Shown here in pieces: positions 1-7,155 of a stretch of DNA of 23,229 nt (position 1 is its first letter; the number at the start of each line of letters is the position of its first letter). A model generated the notes under the pieces. It saw only the letters and a program-made list of their open reading frames with translations. It searched no databases and was not told the DNA's origin. Origin of the DNA: an uncultured Microbacterium sp. (GTDB taxonomy: Bacteria; Actinomycetota; Actinomycetes; Actinomycetales; Microbacteriaceae); contig CALKHM010000132.1 of assembly GCA_937988695.1 (NCBI GenBank), forward strand, positions 1-23,229, written 5' to 3'. The translations under genes and the position numbers were made by a program.

Positions 1-42
1 GAACTGGCAGACCGCGACGGCCACCGCATCCGAGGAGGGCAT
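1..42 (-). CDS. Partial N-terminus of a minus-strand gene, possibly carbon-nitrogen hydrolase (nitrilase) family
   Basis: On the minus strand an ATG at 42-40 opens a frame that runs off the left edge and encodes MPSSDAVAVAVCQF. A purine-rich GAGGA ribosome-binding site lies about 7 nt upstream on that strand. A hydrophobic beta strand ending in Q-F a few residues after the start resembles the opening of carbon-nitrogen hydrolases, but fourteen residues cannot establish the family. The gene would be divergent from the AhpD-like gene. What is seen is a start codon, an RBS and an open frame; the family is a guess. Confidence 0.4.
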   Translation of the reverse strand, partial: MPSSDAVAVAVCQF

Positions 43-100
43 GCCCCCATCCTCGCCGTCTGCGGCCACCGCGGCAAGCCGAGTGCGGTCCGGGCGGGCA

Positions 101-106
101 TAGCCT
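101..106 (+). promoter_or_regulatory. Putative -10 element (TAGCCT) for the AhpD-like/flavin reductase pair
   Basis: TAGCCT matches the actinobacterial TANNNT -10 pattern and lies 39 nt upstream of the ATG at 146. That would leave a leader of roughly 30 nt containing the GGAAAGG ribosome-binding site at 134-140. No convincing -35 hexamer is seen. Confidence 0.35.
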
Positions 107-145
107 GGTGTCGGCGGCCGGGTGCCCGGTCGCGGAAAGGTTGAC

Positions 146-496
146 ATGAGCGACTCCCCGTATCCGAACCGCACTCCCGAACTGACTCGTCAGCGGCGCG
201 ATCTCGTGCCCGACACGTCGGCGGCGTTCGAGGCGTTCAGCAAGCAGGTGTTCGCAGCCGGCGCCCTCGATGAGAAGACGAAGCAGCTCATCGCCGTCGC
301 CGTCGCCCATGTGACGCAGTGCCCGTACTGCATCGATGGCCACACCAAGCAGGCCTCGCGCAAGGGCGCCAGCGACCAGGAGATCATGGAGGCGATCTGG
401 GTCGCCGCCGAGATGCGGGCGGGCGGGGCCTATGCGCACTCGATCATCGCGCTGAACGCGCTGGACGCCGTGCACGGTCATCGGCACGACGGCTGA
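146..496 (+). CDS. Carboxymuconolactone decarboxylase / AhpD-like family protein
   Basis: The 116-residue protein carries the AhpD-type redox motif C59-P-Y-C62 followed by H66 (QCPYCIDGHTKQA). It sits in an all-helical context with A/G-rich helices typical of the CMD fold (EIMEAIWVAAEMRAGGAYAHS). In AhpD relatives the CxxC pair handles peroxide or thiol redox chemistry; many small CMD proteins have no assigned substrate. An in-frame GTG at 122 would add eight residues, but the ATG at 146 has GGAAAGG five bases upstream and is preferred. The stop lies 4 nt before the flavin reductase-like gene, so the two are probably co-transcribed. A cytoplasmic redox role fits this pairing; the specific substrate is not readable from the sequence. 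Confidence 0.88.
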   Translation: MSDSPYPNRTPELTRQRRDLVPDTSAAFEAFSKQVFAAGALDEKTKQLIAVAVAHVTQCPYCIDGHTKQASRKGASDQEIMEAIWVAAEMRAGGAYAHSIIALNALDAVHGHRHDG

Positions 497-500
497 TCGA

Positions 501-1058
501 ATGCCCGAGGCCCGCTCGGTCGCGCACGTGCTCGCCGCGCATCCGACCGCCGCGGACAAAGAGGCGTACAAGCAGCTGGCGACCTTCGCGGCAAGGCCGG
601 TCGCGATCGTCGCCGCCGTGCAGGGCCGCTGGGATGTCGCGGTGACGGTCACCGACTTCGTCTCGGTCTCCTACGATCCGCCGACGGTGCTGGTGAGCCT
701 GTTTGGACTCTCGCGCATCGCCGACGCCGTCGTCGCGTCGGGTCGTTTCGCGCTCAGCGTGCTCGCCCACGACCAGCAGGCGGTCGCCGACCGGCTCGGC
801 GAGCCGGGCGCACCGCTGGTGGGGCTCCTCGACCACATCCCGCACTCGCGGCTGGACGAGCGTGCGCCCGCACTCATCGACGGCGCGCTGACCTGGTTCG
901 ACCTGCGGGTGGCGGCCGTGCACGAGGCGGCGACCCACCTGCTGGTGGTCGGCGAGGTCACCGCCATGCGCGGTACCCCTCGCGCAGACGCCCGTCCCCT
1001 GGTGCGCTGGCGTTCGACGTACGAGAGCGAGAGGATCGTGCCCGGCACCGCCGGATGA
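501..1058 (+). CDS. Flavin reductase-like (FMN-binding split-barrel) family protein
   Basis: The 185-residue protein matches the flavin reductase-like domain. RPVAIVAAVQGRWDVAVTVTDFVSVSYDPP (about residues 32-61) is the N-terminal split-barrel segment that positions FMN, and TVLVSLFGLSR (62-72) and GRFALSVLAHDQQAVADRL (about 81-99) are the following conserved blocks. Members transfer electrons from NAD(P)H to flavin, often for a two-component monooxygenase. No oxygenase partner is nearby, so the partner is unknown. The ATG lies four bases after the stop of the AhpD-like gene and has no strong ribosome-binding site of its own, which suggests translational coupling. A strong hairpin follows the stop. 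The family is secure; reductase activity is inferred. Confidence 0.85.
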   Translation: MPEARSVAHVLAAHPTAADKEAYKQLATFAARPVAIVAAVQGRWDVAVTVTDFVSVSYDPPTVLVSLFGLSRIADAVVASGRFALSVLAHDQQAVADRLGEPGAPLVGLLDHIPHSRLDERAPALIDGALTWFDLRVAAVHEAATHLLVVGEVTAMRGTPRADARPLVRWRSTYESERIVPGTAG

Positions 1059-1062
1059 CGGA

Positions 1063-1100
1063 ATGACGAAGGCCCTCGCTTTCGCGAGGGCCTTCGTCAT
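1063..1100. terminator. Perfect 17-bp hairpin, likely bidirectional terminator
   Basis: Bases 1063-1079 are the exact reverse complement of 1084-1100, with a TTTC loop (1080-1083). The GC core is GGCCCTCGC / GCGAGGGCC. The hairpin starts 5 nt after the flavin reductase stop and ends one base before the encoded CCA of the minus-strand tRNA-fMet, so it can serve both convergent transcripts. There is no long T-tract. Confidence 0.85.
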
Positions 1101-1101
1101 C

Positions 1102-1178
1102 TGGTTGCGGGGGCAGGATTTGAACCTACGACCTCTGGGTTATGAGCCCAGCGAGCTACCGAGCTGCTCCACCCCGCG
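1102..1178 (-). tRNA. tRNA-fMet (initiator), anticodon CAT
   Basis: The reverse strand folds into a 77-nt cloverleaf beginning CGCGGGG and ending with an encoded CCA. The anticodon CAT is at 1144-1142 on the minus strand, in the loop CUCAUAA. Three hallmarks identify an initiator and not an elongator Met tRNA: the C1-A72 mismatch at the acceptor end, an A11-U24 pair in the D stem (GAGC/GCUC), and three consecutive G-C pairs (GGG/CCC) closing the anticodon loop. It is a single gene with no neighbouring tRNAs in the window. Confidence 0.97.
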
Positions 1179-1188
1179 GCACACCCCA

Positions 1189-1194
1189 AGCCTA
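1189..1194 (-). promoter_or_regulatory. Putative -10 element (TAGGCT) for tRNA-fMet
   Basis: On the minus strand TAGGCT ends ten bases before the first base of the mature tRNA (1178). That would allow transcription to start a few bases ahead of the mature 5' end. No clear -35 box was found. Confidence 0.4.
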
Positions 1195-1260
1195 ACATGC
1201 TTCCGTCGGCGCGAGCGCCACCGCGATCCTGCCTCACCGCACTCGGCTCCCGCGGCATCC

Positions 1261-1307
1261 TGCACCTCCCTCGCACGAATCCGGCCGGTTCGTGCGAGGA
1301 TCGTGCA
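1261..1307 (-). terminator. Long imperfect inverted repeat 3' of the UPF0182 gene, possible terminator
   Basis: CCTCGCACGAA (1269-1279) is the exact reverse complement of 1289-1299. The loop contains the palindrome CCGGCCGG. After a 3x3 internal loop the stem continues with TGCAC (1261-1265) pairing to GTGCA (1303-1307). It begins 22 nt past the minus-strand stop at 1329. No U-tract follows, so a regulatory or protein-binding dyad is an alternative. The rest of the roughly 150-base gap between the tRNA and this gene shows nothing else. Confidence 0.5.
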
Positions 1308-1328
1308 GTTCTGCGAGCCGCGAGCCGG

Positions 1329-4235
1329 TCACTGATCGCCGGACAGCCGCAGCAGGGTGTCCAGCGCCTGGGTGAGGCGGGAGTCGGCCTCGCCGTACTT
1401 GGTCCAGTCGCCGGCCTTCATCGCCGCCTCACGGTCGGTCAGGGCCTGCTTGGCCTCCTTCAGCGCGGCCTGGAACGCCACCGACGTGTCGGTCCCGCTC
1501 CCGGTCCCGCCGTTCGAGCCGCCCGGCTCGCCGCTCTGCGACGGTGCGGGACTCGGGGTGACGTTCTGGTCGCCGGTGTTCGCGCCGGAGTCGCCGCCGA
1601 ACAGTGTGTCCAGCGCCTCGGCCAGCGTGTTCTGGAACGCGACCTTGTCGCCGAACGCGACCAGCACCTTCTGCAGGGTCGGCAGCTTGGTCTCGCCAGC
1701 GGACTGCACGAACACGGGCTGCACGTACAGCAGGCCGCCGCCCACCGGCAGCGTCAGCAGATTGCCCTTGAGCACCTGCGAGTCGCCGAGTTTGAGGACG
1801 TTGAGGAACTGCGACACGTCCGGCTGGGCGTCGAAGTTGTTCTGCACCCGCCCGGGGCCGGGCACCGGGGTGTCGGCGCTGATCTCCAGCATCCGCAGCT
1901 TGCCGTAGTCCGGCGCCTTGACGCCGGCCTTGCTCCCGGCGTTCGAGTCCACCGCCAGATATCCCATCAACACGTTGCGGGCGTCGCTGTTGGCCGTCGA
2001 CTCGGGGATGAAGCTCGTGAACATGGAGTACTCGGGGTCGCTCTGGCCCGGCATCTTCATGGTCAGGTAGTACGGCGGCTGCAGCTCGTCCGGGTTCTGC
2101 GGATCCTTCGGCGTGATCCACTTGTTGTCGCTGCGGTAGAACGACTGCGGGTCGGACACGTGATAGGTGCCCAGCACCGAGCGCTGCACCTTGAACAGGT
2201 CGGTCGGATACCGCACGTGGCTCATCAGCTCGCCGCTCATGGCCGACAGCGGCTTGACCGTCGACGGGTAGATCTTCTCCCACGTCTGCAGCACCGGGTC
2301 GCTGGCATCCCACGCATACAGCGTGACATGGCCGTCGTACGCGTCGACGGTGGCCTTGACCGAGTTGCGCACGTAGTTGATGTCGTCCATCGCGATCGTG
2401 GGCGTCGGGTTCGTCGAGTCGGTGATGGCCTGCGAGAAGCTCGTCGTGTGTGAGTACGGGTAGTCGGCGCTGGTCGTGTATCCGTCCACGATCCAGACGA
2501 TGCGCCCGTCGACCACGCTCGGATACGGGTCGCTGTCCAAGGTCAGGTACGGTGCGGCCTTGTGCACGCGCGTGGCGGGGTCGCGATCGTACAGGATCTG
2601 CGAGTCGGCGTTGATACTGTCCGAGAACAGGATCTGCTCGGACTGGAACTTCAGCGCGTACACGAGCCGGTTGAACCAGTTGCCGATGTTCGGGCCGCCG
2701 TCGCCGGTGAAGGTGGTCTTCACCTCGTTCGAGCCGTCACTGCCGGACAGGTAGTCCAGCTCGATGGACGGCGAGGATGCCGGTGCGCCCACGATCGAGT
2801 AGTTCGGCGAGTGCTCGCCGAAGTACACCCGCGGCTGGAAGTCCTTGCCCAGGAACCCGGTCGTGGGGATGCCGCGCTCGAGGAACACCGGCATGCCGTC
2901 GCTCGTGCGCGCATTGCCCTTGGCGATCACGATGCCGTAGCCGTGCGTGTAGATCTGCGTGGTGTTCTGCCACGTCGCGTTGGCGCCCAGCGCCGCGAGG
3001 TTCAGCTCGCGCACCGACACCACGGCATCCTGCGACGTGCCGTCGATCTCGTACCGGTCGACGTCCATCGGGTTCTGGAACTGGTAGTACGACCGGTACT
3101 GCTCGAGCTGCTGCACCGTGGGCGGGATCATCGCCGGGTCCATGATGCGGATCTGGGCGGTCGTGTCGGCATCGGCGCGCAGCTGGCCCTTGGTGGCGTC
3201 GGTCTTCGCGGCGAAGTTCGTGGTGTCCATGCCCTTGATGCCGTAGGCCACGTCGGTGGCATCCATGTTGCGCTGGAAGTACTCGGGCTGCAGGCTCAAC
3301 TGGTTGGGCTTGACCTGCACGACGCTGACGAACCACGGATAGGCCATCCCCAGCACGATCGCCGACACGATCAGCAGTCCGGTCGCGATCAGCGGATACC
3401 GCCAGTGCCCGACGACGGCCGTGACGAAGAAGAGGATCGCCACCAGCGCGGCGATGACCGCGAGGATCATCTGCCCGGGGATCACCGCGTTCACGGTGGT
3501 GTAGTCGGGGCCGGTGATCATCCCGTTGTCGGAGACCAGCGTCTTGTATCTGTCCAGCCACAGGCTCGCCGCCTGCACCAGGAGGTAGACACCGGCCAGC
3601 ACCGCGAACTGGATGCGTGCGGCCCGGGAGATGCGCAGCTCGCGGTTGGCGATGCGCACCGAGCCGTACAGGTACGACACGACCGCCGAGACCAGCAGGC
3701 AGATCAGCAGCACGGCCGAGGTGAACCCGAGCACGGCGCTGTAGAACGGCAGCGCGAACATGTAGAAGCCGGTGTCGAGCCCGAACTGCGGGTCTTTCAC
3801 GGTCGTGCTCACGCCGTTCAGCCACATCGCCGTGGTCTCCCATTGCGTGGATGCCGCGAACCCGGCGAAGAAGCCGAAGAAGATCGGGATCCCCCACATG
3901 CCCAGGCGCCGCAACGGCTCGACGACCTCCTGGTAGCGGTCCAGCTGCGAGCTCAGCCGCGCGTAGACCGGACGCAGCCGGTAGGCGAGCTGGATGCACA
4001 GCCACACCGGCAGCGCCATGCCGAAGAACCCGATGGCGAACATGCTGATCCGCGCCAGCCACTGCGTGGTCAGCACCCGTGAGAAGCCGAGCTGCTCGTA
4101 CCAGAGCCAGTCGCTGTAGAGGTTCGCGAACACGAAGAACGCCACCACGAGCGCGGCGATGACCACGAGTGAGATCGCGATGACGCGACGAGAGCGGTGG
4201 GGCGTGGCCGGAGCAGGTGCAGGTGTCGAGGTCAC
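1329..4235 (-). CDS. UPF0182 family integral membrane protein
   Basis: The 968-residue protein has the layout of the UPF0182 (COG1615) family. A short cytoplasmic N-terminus is followed by seven predicted membrane helices at about residues 18-38, 64-86, 112-130, 165-190, 208-226, 254-276 and 281-303. A large extracytoplasmic domain of about 550 residues follows. Near the C-terminus a Pro/Gly/Ser/Thr-rich linker (around 880-915) leads to an Ala/Lys-rich helical tail ending LRLSGDQ. Function is unknown in the family. The GTG start has a TAGGAT hexamer six bases upstream and a partial SD, and sits in a 7-bp hairpin. The gene lies 44 nt downstream of the PDZ/Lon-like protease gene on the same strand, an arrangement also present in mycobacteria (Rv3193c-Rv3194c), which suggests a shared envelope role. 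Confidence 0.93.
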   Translation of the reverse strand: MTSTPAPAPATPHRSRRVIAISLVVIAALVVAFFVFANLYSDWLWYEQLGFSRVLTTQWLARISMFAIGFFGMALPVWLCIQLAYRLRPVYARLSSQLDRYQEVVEPLRRLGMWGIPIFFGFFAGFAASTQWETTAMWLNGVSTTVKDPQFGLDTGFYMFALPFYSAVLGFTSAVLLICLLVSAVVSYLYGSVRIANRELRISRAARIQFAVLAGVYLLVQAASLWLDRYKTLVSDNGMITGPDYTTVNAVIPGQMILAVIAALVAILFFVTAVVGHWRYPLIATGLLIVSAIVLGMAYPWFVSVVQVKPNQLSLQPEYFQRNMDATDVAYGIKGMDTTNFAAKTDATKGQLRADADTTAQIRIMDPAMIPPTVQQLEQYRSYYQFQNPMDVDRYEIDGTSQDAVVSVRELNLAALGANATWQNTTQIYTHGYGIVIAKGNARTSDGMPVFLERGIPTTGFLGKDFQPRVYFGEHSPNYSIVGAPASSPSIELDYLSGSDGSNEVKTTFTGDGGPNIGNWFNRLVYALKFQSEQILFSDSINADSQILYDRDPATRVHKAAPYLTLDSDPYPSVVDGRIVWIVDGYTTSADYPYSHTTSFSQAITDSTNPTPTIAMDDINYVRNSVKATVDAYDGHVTLYAWDASDPVLQTWEKIYPSTVKPLSAMSGELMSHVRYPTDLFKVQRSVLGTYHVSDPQSFYRSDNKWITPKDPQNPDELQPPYYLTMKMPGQSDPEYSMFTSFIPESTANSDARNVLMGYLAVDSNAGSKAGVKAPDYGKLRMLEISADTPVPGPGRVQNNFDAQPDVSQFLNVLKLGDSQVLKGNLLTLPVGGGLLYVQPVFVQSAGETKLPTLQKVLVAFGDKVAFQNTLAEALDTLFGGDSGANTGDQNVTPSPAPSQSGEPGGSNGGTGSGTDTSVAFQAALKEAKQALTDREAAMKAGDWTKYGEADSRLTQALDTLLRLSGDQ

Positions 4236-4254
4236 TCCCTCATCCTAGGAGTGA
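4232..4254 (-). promoter_or_regulatory. Start-codon hairpin and embedded -10-like TAGGAT upstream of the UPF0182 gene
   Basis: On the minus strand TCACTCC (4254-4248) pairs exactly with GGAGTGA (4238-4232). The loop is TAGGATGAG, and the GTG start (4235-4233) lies in the 3' arm. TAGGAT (4247-4242) is exactly six bases before GTG, so it could be the -10 of a leaderless transcript. In a longer read-through mRNA the same bases would form a start-occluding stem. These are alternative readings of the same sequence. Confidence 0.4.
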
Positions 4255-4279
4255 GTCTGTGTGGATCGGGTGTGAACGA

Positions 4280-5404
4280 TCAGGATCCGGTGCACGTGGG
4301 AAGCGCGGCGATGTCGCTGCCGGTGCGCAACGCGTCCAGCACATGCAGCGAGTCGTCGAGGGTGCCCACGGCGAACACGCGCAGTCCCGACGGGATGTGC
4401 CCGACGACCTCGTCGCAATTCGACCGGGGCGCGAGGAAGTACGCCGCCCCGGCGCCCTTGGCCCCGTACATCTTCTGGCGGATGCCGCCGATGGCGCCCA
4501 CATCGCCCTTCGCGTCGATCGTCCCGGTGCCGGCGACGTTCTTGCCGCCGTTGAGGTCTCCCGGAGTGAGCGTGTCGATGATCCCGAGCGCGAACATCAT
4601 GCCGGCCGATGGGCCGCCGACGTTGTTCAGCTGCAGGGTCACGTCGATGGGGAAGGTGAAGTCGGTGAGAAGCGTCACGCCGATCAGCCAGGTCGTCGTG
4701 CCGGCGGACGTGCTCTTGCGCGGTGTGACCCGCACGGTCGTGGACGCGCCGTCTCGCAGCACCGTCATGGTCACCGGCGCGCCGTCGGCCTTCGCGATGA
4801 CCTTGCGCAGCGTGTCGACGTCGGTGATCGTCGTGCCGTCGGCGTGGGTGATGACATCCCCCTTGCGCAGGACGTCCGCCGACGCGGACGCGTCGGTGAA
4901 CCCCTGCACGGTGATCCTCGGGGTGACCCGGTAGCCGAGATGGCTCAGCGCCGCGGCCGTGGCCTCCTTCTGCGAGTCGGTCATCATCTCCGCCGACTCC
5001 TGGTCGCGTTGCCGGGTGGTCTGACCCTGCGGGAACACGGCGTCGATCGGCAGCACGGCCTTCGAGGGGTCGAACCAGGCCGCCGCCAGCTCCAGCCACG
5101 ACGGCGTACGGTCACGATCGCCGACCACCTGCACGGTCAGCAGGTCCAGCGTGCCGGCGGTGGGATAGGTCTTCGCGCCGGAGATCGAGATGAGCGGCAC
5201 CTGCTTGTTGTTCGCGTCGGCAGCGGTGCCCAGCGTGTTGAACACCGGGCCGGGCCGCTGGATGACGTACGCGGTGGGCAGGAACGTGATCACCAGGAGC
5301 ACGACCAGGGCGATCGTCAGCGCCCAGACGCCCACCACGGCGCCGCGCGGACGTCGTGTGTGCGGGGCGGGAACCACGGAGACGTTCTCGTCGAACAGCG
5401 ACAC
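4280..5404 (-). CDS. Membrane-anchored PDZ / Lon-like (S16) serine protease
   Basis: The 374-residue protein has one N-terminal membrane anchor (about 22-46), a PDZ-like domain (about 150-228; ADVLRKGDVITHADGTTI), and a C-terminal S16 Lon-type proteolytic domain (about 236-360). The Ser-Lys dyad is visible as S266 in NVGGPSAG and K311 in GGIRQKMYGAKGAGA. GDLNGGKNVAGTGTIDAKGDVG between them matches the conserved Lon core. There is no AAA+ module, so this is the YlbL/Rv3194c type. The topology puts PDZ and protease outside the membrane, where it could cleave exported or membrane proteins. The GTG start has a GAGGGG ribosome-binding site about 7 nt upstream. It is followed after 44 nt by the UPF0182 gene and is divergent from the metallopeptidase. 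Substrates are not known. Confidence 0.92.
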   Translation of the reverse strand: MSLFDENVSVVPAPHTRRPRGAVVGVWALTIALVVLLVITFLPTAYVIQRPGPVFNTLGTAADANNKQVPLISISGAKTYPTAGTLDLLTVQVVGDRDRTPSWLELAAAWFDPSKAVLPIDAVFPQGQTTRQRDQESAEMMTDSQKEATAAALSHLGYRVTPRITVQGFTDASASADVLRKGDVITHADGTTITDVDTLRKVIAKADGAPVTMTVLRDGASTTVRVTPRKSTSAGTTTWLIGVTLLTDFTFPIDVTLQLNNVGGPSAGMMFALGIIDTLTPGDLNGGKNVAGTGTIDAKGDVGAIGGIRQKMYGAKGAGAAYFLAPRSNCDEVVGHIPSGLRVFAVGTLDDSLHVLDALRTGSDIAALPTCTGS

Positions 5405-5494
5405 CTGCGCCCCTCATCCTGTCGTCATGTCTGACGTTCGCGACCGGCGTACTGACAGGCAGCCACCGGCCGGGATCCGGCTGATCCGTGCGAC

Positions 5495-5500
5495 TAGCGT
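5495..5500 (+). promoter_or_regulatory. Putative -10 element (TAGCGT) for the zincin-like gene
   Basis: TAGCGT lies in the 134-bp region between the divergent protease and metallopeptidase genes, 38 nt before the GTG at 5539. It would give a short leader containing AAAGG at 5526-5530. No -35 match is evident, and no comparable minus-strand -10 for the protease gene is clear. Confidence 0.35.
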
Positions 5501-5538
5501 AGAACCACACCCCAGGACCCTGCTGAAAGGCGGCTGAA

Positions 5539-7011
5539 GTGGCAGACGACGACCGCAACCCGGAAGACGACTTCCAGGAGATGCTGCGCCGGCTGTTCGG
5601 CGGGCAGGACGGCAGCGGTCCCGATCCCGAGCAGCTCGAGCAGCTGCGGGCCATGGGCGTGGACCCGGCCATGATGGAGAACGTCATGCGCCAGCTGCAG
5701 GCGGCGTTCAGCAGTGCGCCCGCCGGCGGCATCTCGTGGGAGGTCGCGCAGCGTCAGGCCCTGCACATCGCCAACCAGAGCGACCTGGGCGTGACCAGCG
5801 GACAGCGCGGCGAGTTCGATCAGGCGTTCGCGTTGGCGACGCTGTGGCTCGGCGAGGTGACCAGCATCTCGGACCTCGCTGAGCCCCCACGCGCGCTCAG
5901 CCGCGGTGGTTGGGTGGAGGCGACCATGCCGGTGTGGCAGGAGCTGGCCGAGCCAGTGGCCACCAGCATCGCCGACGCGCTCACCGAGGCCATGCGCAGC
6001 CAGGCACCGGAGGACATGCAGCAGGTGATCGCCGGCGCAGGCCGAGTCATGCGCACCATCGGCGGAAGCCTGTTCGCCACCCAGCTCGGGCAGGTGATCG
6101 GTCAGCTCTCCCTGCAGGTGGTCTCCGGCGGGGACGTCGGCATCCCGGTCATGCCCGCCGGCGAGGCGGCGATCCTGCCGCAGAACTTCGCGGACTTCGG
6201 GCGCGACCTCGAGGTCCCCGAGGACCAGCTCGCCCTGTACCTGGCCACCCGAGAGCTCGCCCACGCACGCCTGTTCCGGCACGCGAAATGGCTGCGACTG
6301 CACGTGATCAGCCAGGTCACGGAGTTCGCCCGCGGCGTGCACGTGGACATGGACGCGCTCGAGGACCTCGCGTCGCGGTTCGACCCGCAGCATCCCGACG
6401 AGCTGCGTGACGCGCTTTCCAGCGGCGCCCTGCTGCCGCAGCACTCGCCCGCGCAGACGGCGGCGCTGGAGCGGCTGGAGAACCTGCTCGCCCTCATCGA
6501 GGGCTGGGTGGAGGTGGTCACGGCGGATGCCACCACCCGGCTTCCGCACGCCGCGCGCATCGCCGAGGCCGTGCGCCGCCGCCGTGCGGTGGGCGGCCCG
6601 GCGGAGAAGGCGCTGGGGTCGCTGGTCGGGCTGGAGCTGCGCCCTCGCCGGATGCGCGAGGCCGCGGCGATGTGGCGGGCGGTCACGGATGCCGTGGGCA
6701 CGGCCGGCCGCGACGCGCTGTGGGACTACCCCGATCTGATGCCCGCCTCCGGCGACATCGACGACTCGCGCAGCCTCATCGAGCGTCTGCAGGCACGGGC
6801 CCGCGGCGAGCAGCCCGCCCGCGACGAGATGGATGAGGCGCTGGACGCGCTGCTGCGCGGCGACGTCCCGCCGGCCGCCGACCCCGGCGACGACACGCCG
6901 GGTGACGGGCGCGCAGGCGACACGCCGGGTGACGGGCGCGCAGGCGACACGCCGGGCGACGACGACGCGCCGGGTGACGACGACGCGCCGCACGGGCCGC
7001 AGCCGGTCTGA
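5539..7011 (+). CDS. Zincin-like metallopeptidase family protein (DUF2342 / Zincin_2)
   Basis: The 490-residue protein starts at GTG with AAAGG eight bases upstream. It matches the actinobacterial zincin-like family sometimes labelled coenzyme F420 biosynthesis-associated (Rv3195 type). The N-terminus is acidic, and residues 60-400 form a helical core. The metal-motif region is TRELAHARLFRHAKWLRLH (237-255): E239 and H242 occupy the second and last positions of an HExxH, but the first His is Arg238. Protease activity is therefore inferred from family naming and not from a full motif. The last 45 residues are an Asp/Gly/Pro repeat (see 6892-6990). It is followed after 144 nt by the cyclodehydratase-like gene on the same strand. 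An F420 role is unsupported by neighbours here. Confidence 0.85.
   Translation: MADDDRNPEDDFQEMLRRLFGGQDGSGPDPEQLEQLRAMGVDPAMMENVMRQLQAAFSSAPAGGISWEVAQRQALHIANQSDLGVTSGQRGEFDQAFALATLWLGEVTSISDLAEPPRALSRGGWVEATMPVWQELAEPVATSIADALTEAMRSQAPEDMQQVIAGAGRVMRTIGGSLFATQLGQVIGQLSLQVVSGGDVGIPVMPAGEAAILPQNFADFGRDLEVPEDQLALYLATRELAHARLFRHAKWLRLHVISQVTEFARGVHVDMDALEDLASRFDPQHPDELRDALSSGALLPQHSPAQTAALERLENLLALIEGWVEVVTADATTRLPHAARIAEAVRRRRAVGGPAEKALGSLVGLELRPRRMREAAAMWRAVTDAVGTAGRDALWDYPDLMPASGDIDDSRSLIERLQARARGEQPARDEMDEALDALLRGDVPPAADPGDDTPGDGRAGDTPGDGRAGDTPGDDDAPGDDDAPHGPQPV
6892..6990 (+). repeat. In-frame tandem repeats encoding an acidic C-terminal tail
   Basis: A 27-nt unit occurs perfectly at 6892-6918 and 6919-6945. 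A 15-nt partial copy follows at 6946-6960, then two shorter related units up to about 6990. At protein level this reads DTPGDGRAG twice, then DTPGDD, DAPGDD and DAPHG. All units are multiples of three, so copy-number change would keep the frame and only alter tail length. Confidence 0.9.
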
Positions 7012-7155
7012 TCCGCCGCACTCCGGCCGACGGCTGCCCGAATCGCGGGCCCGAGGCGGCGTCCTGTCCTCCCCAGACGCGGATGTTCCCACATCCTCCG
7101 GCCGGTTCTGTGGATAGCGCTCCCCCCCGCGGGGCGAAGGCGCACAATCGGGGGC

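Noticed and set aside
122..145. Earlier GTG start for the AhpD-like protein
   Set aside because: It would add eight residues that include the GGAAAGG ribosome-binding site serving the ATG at 146.
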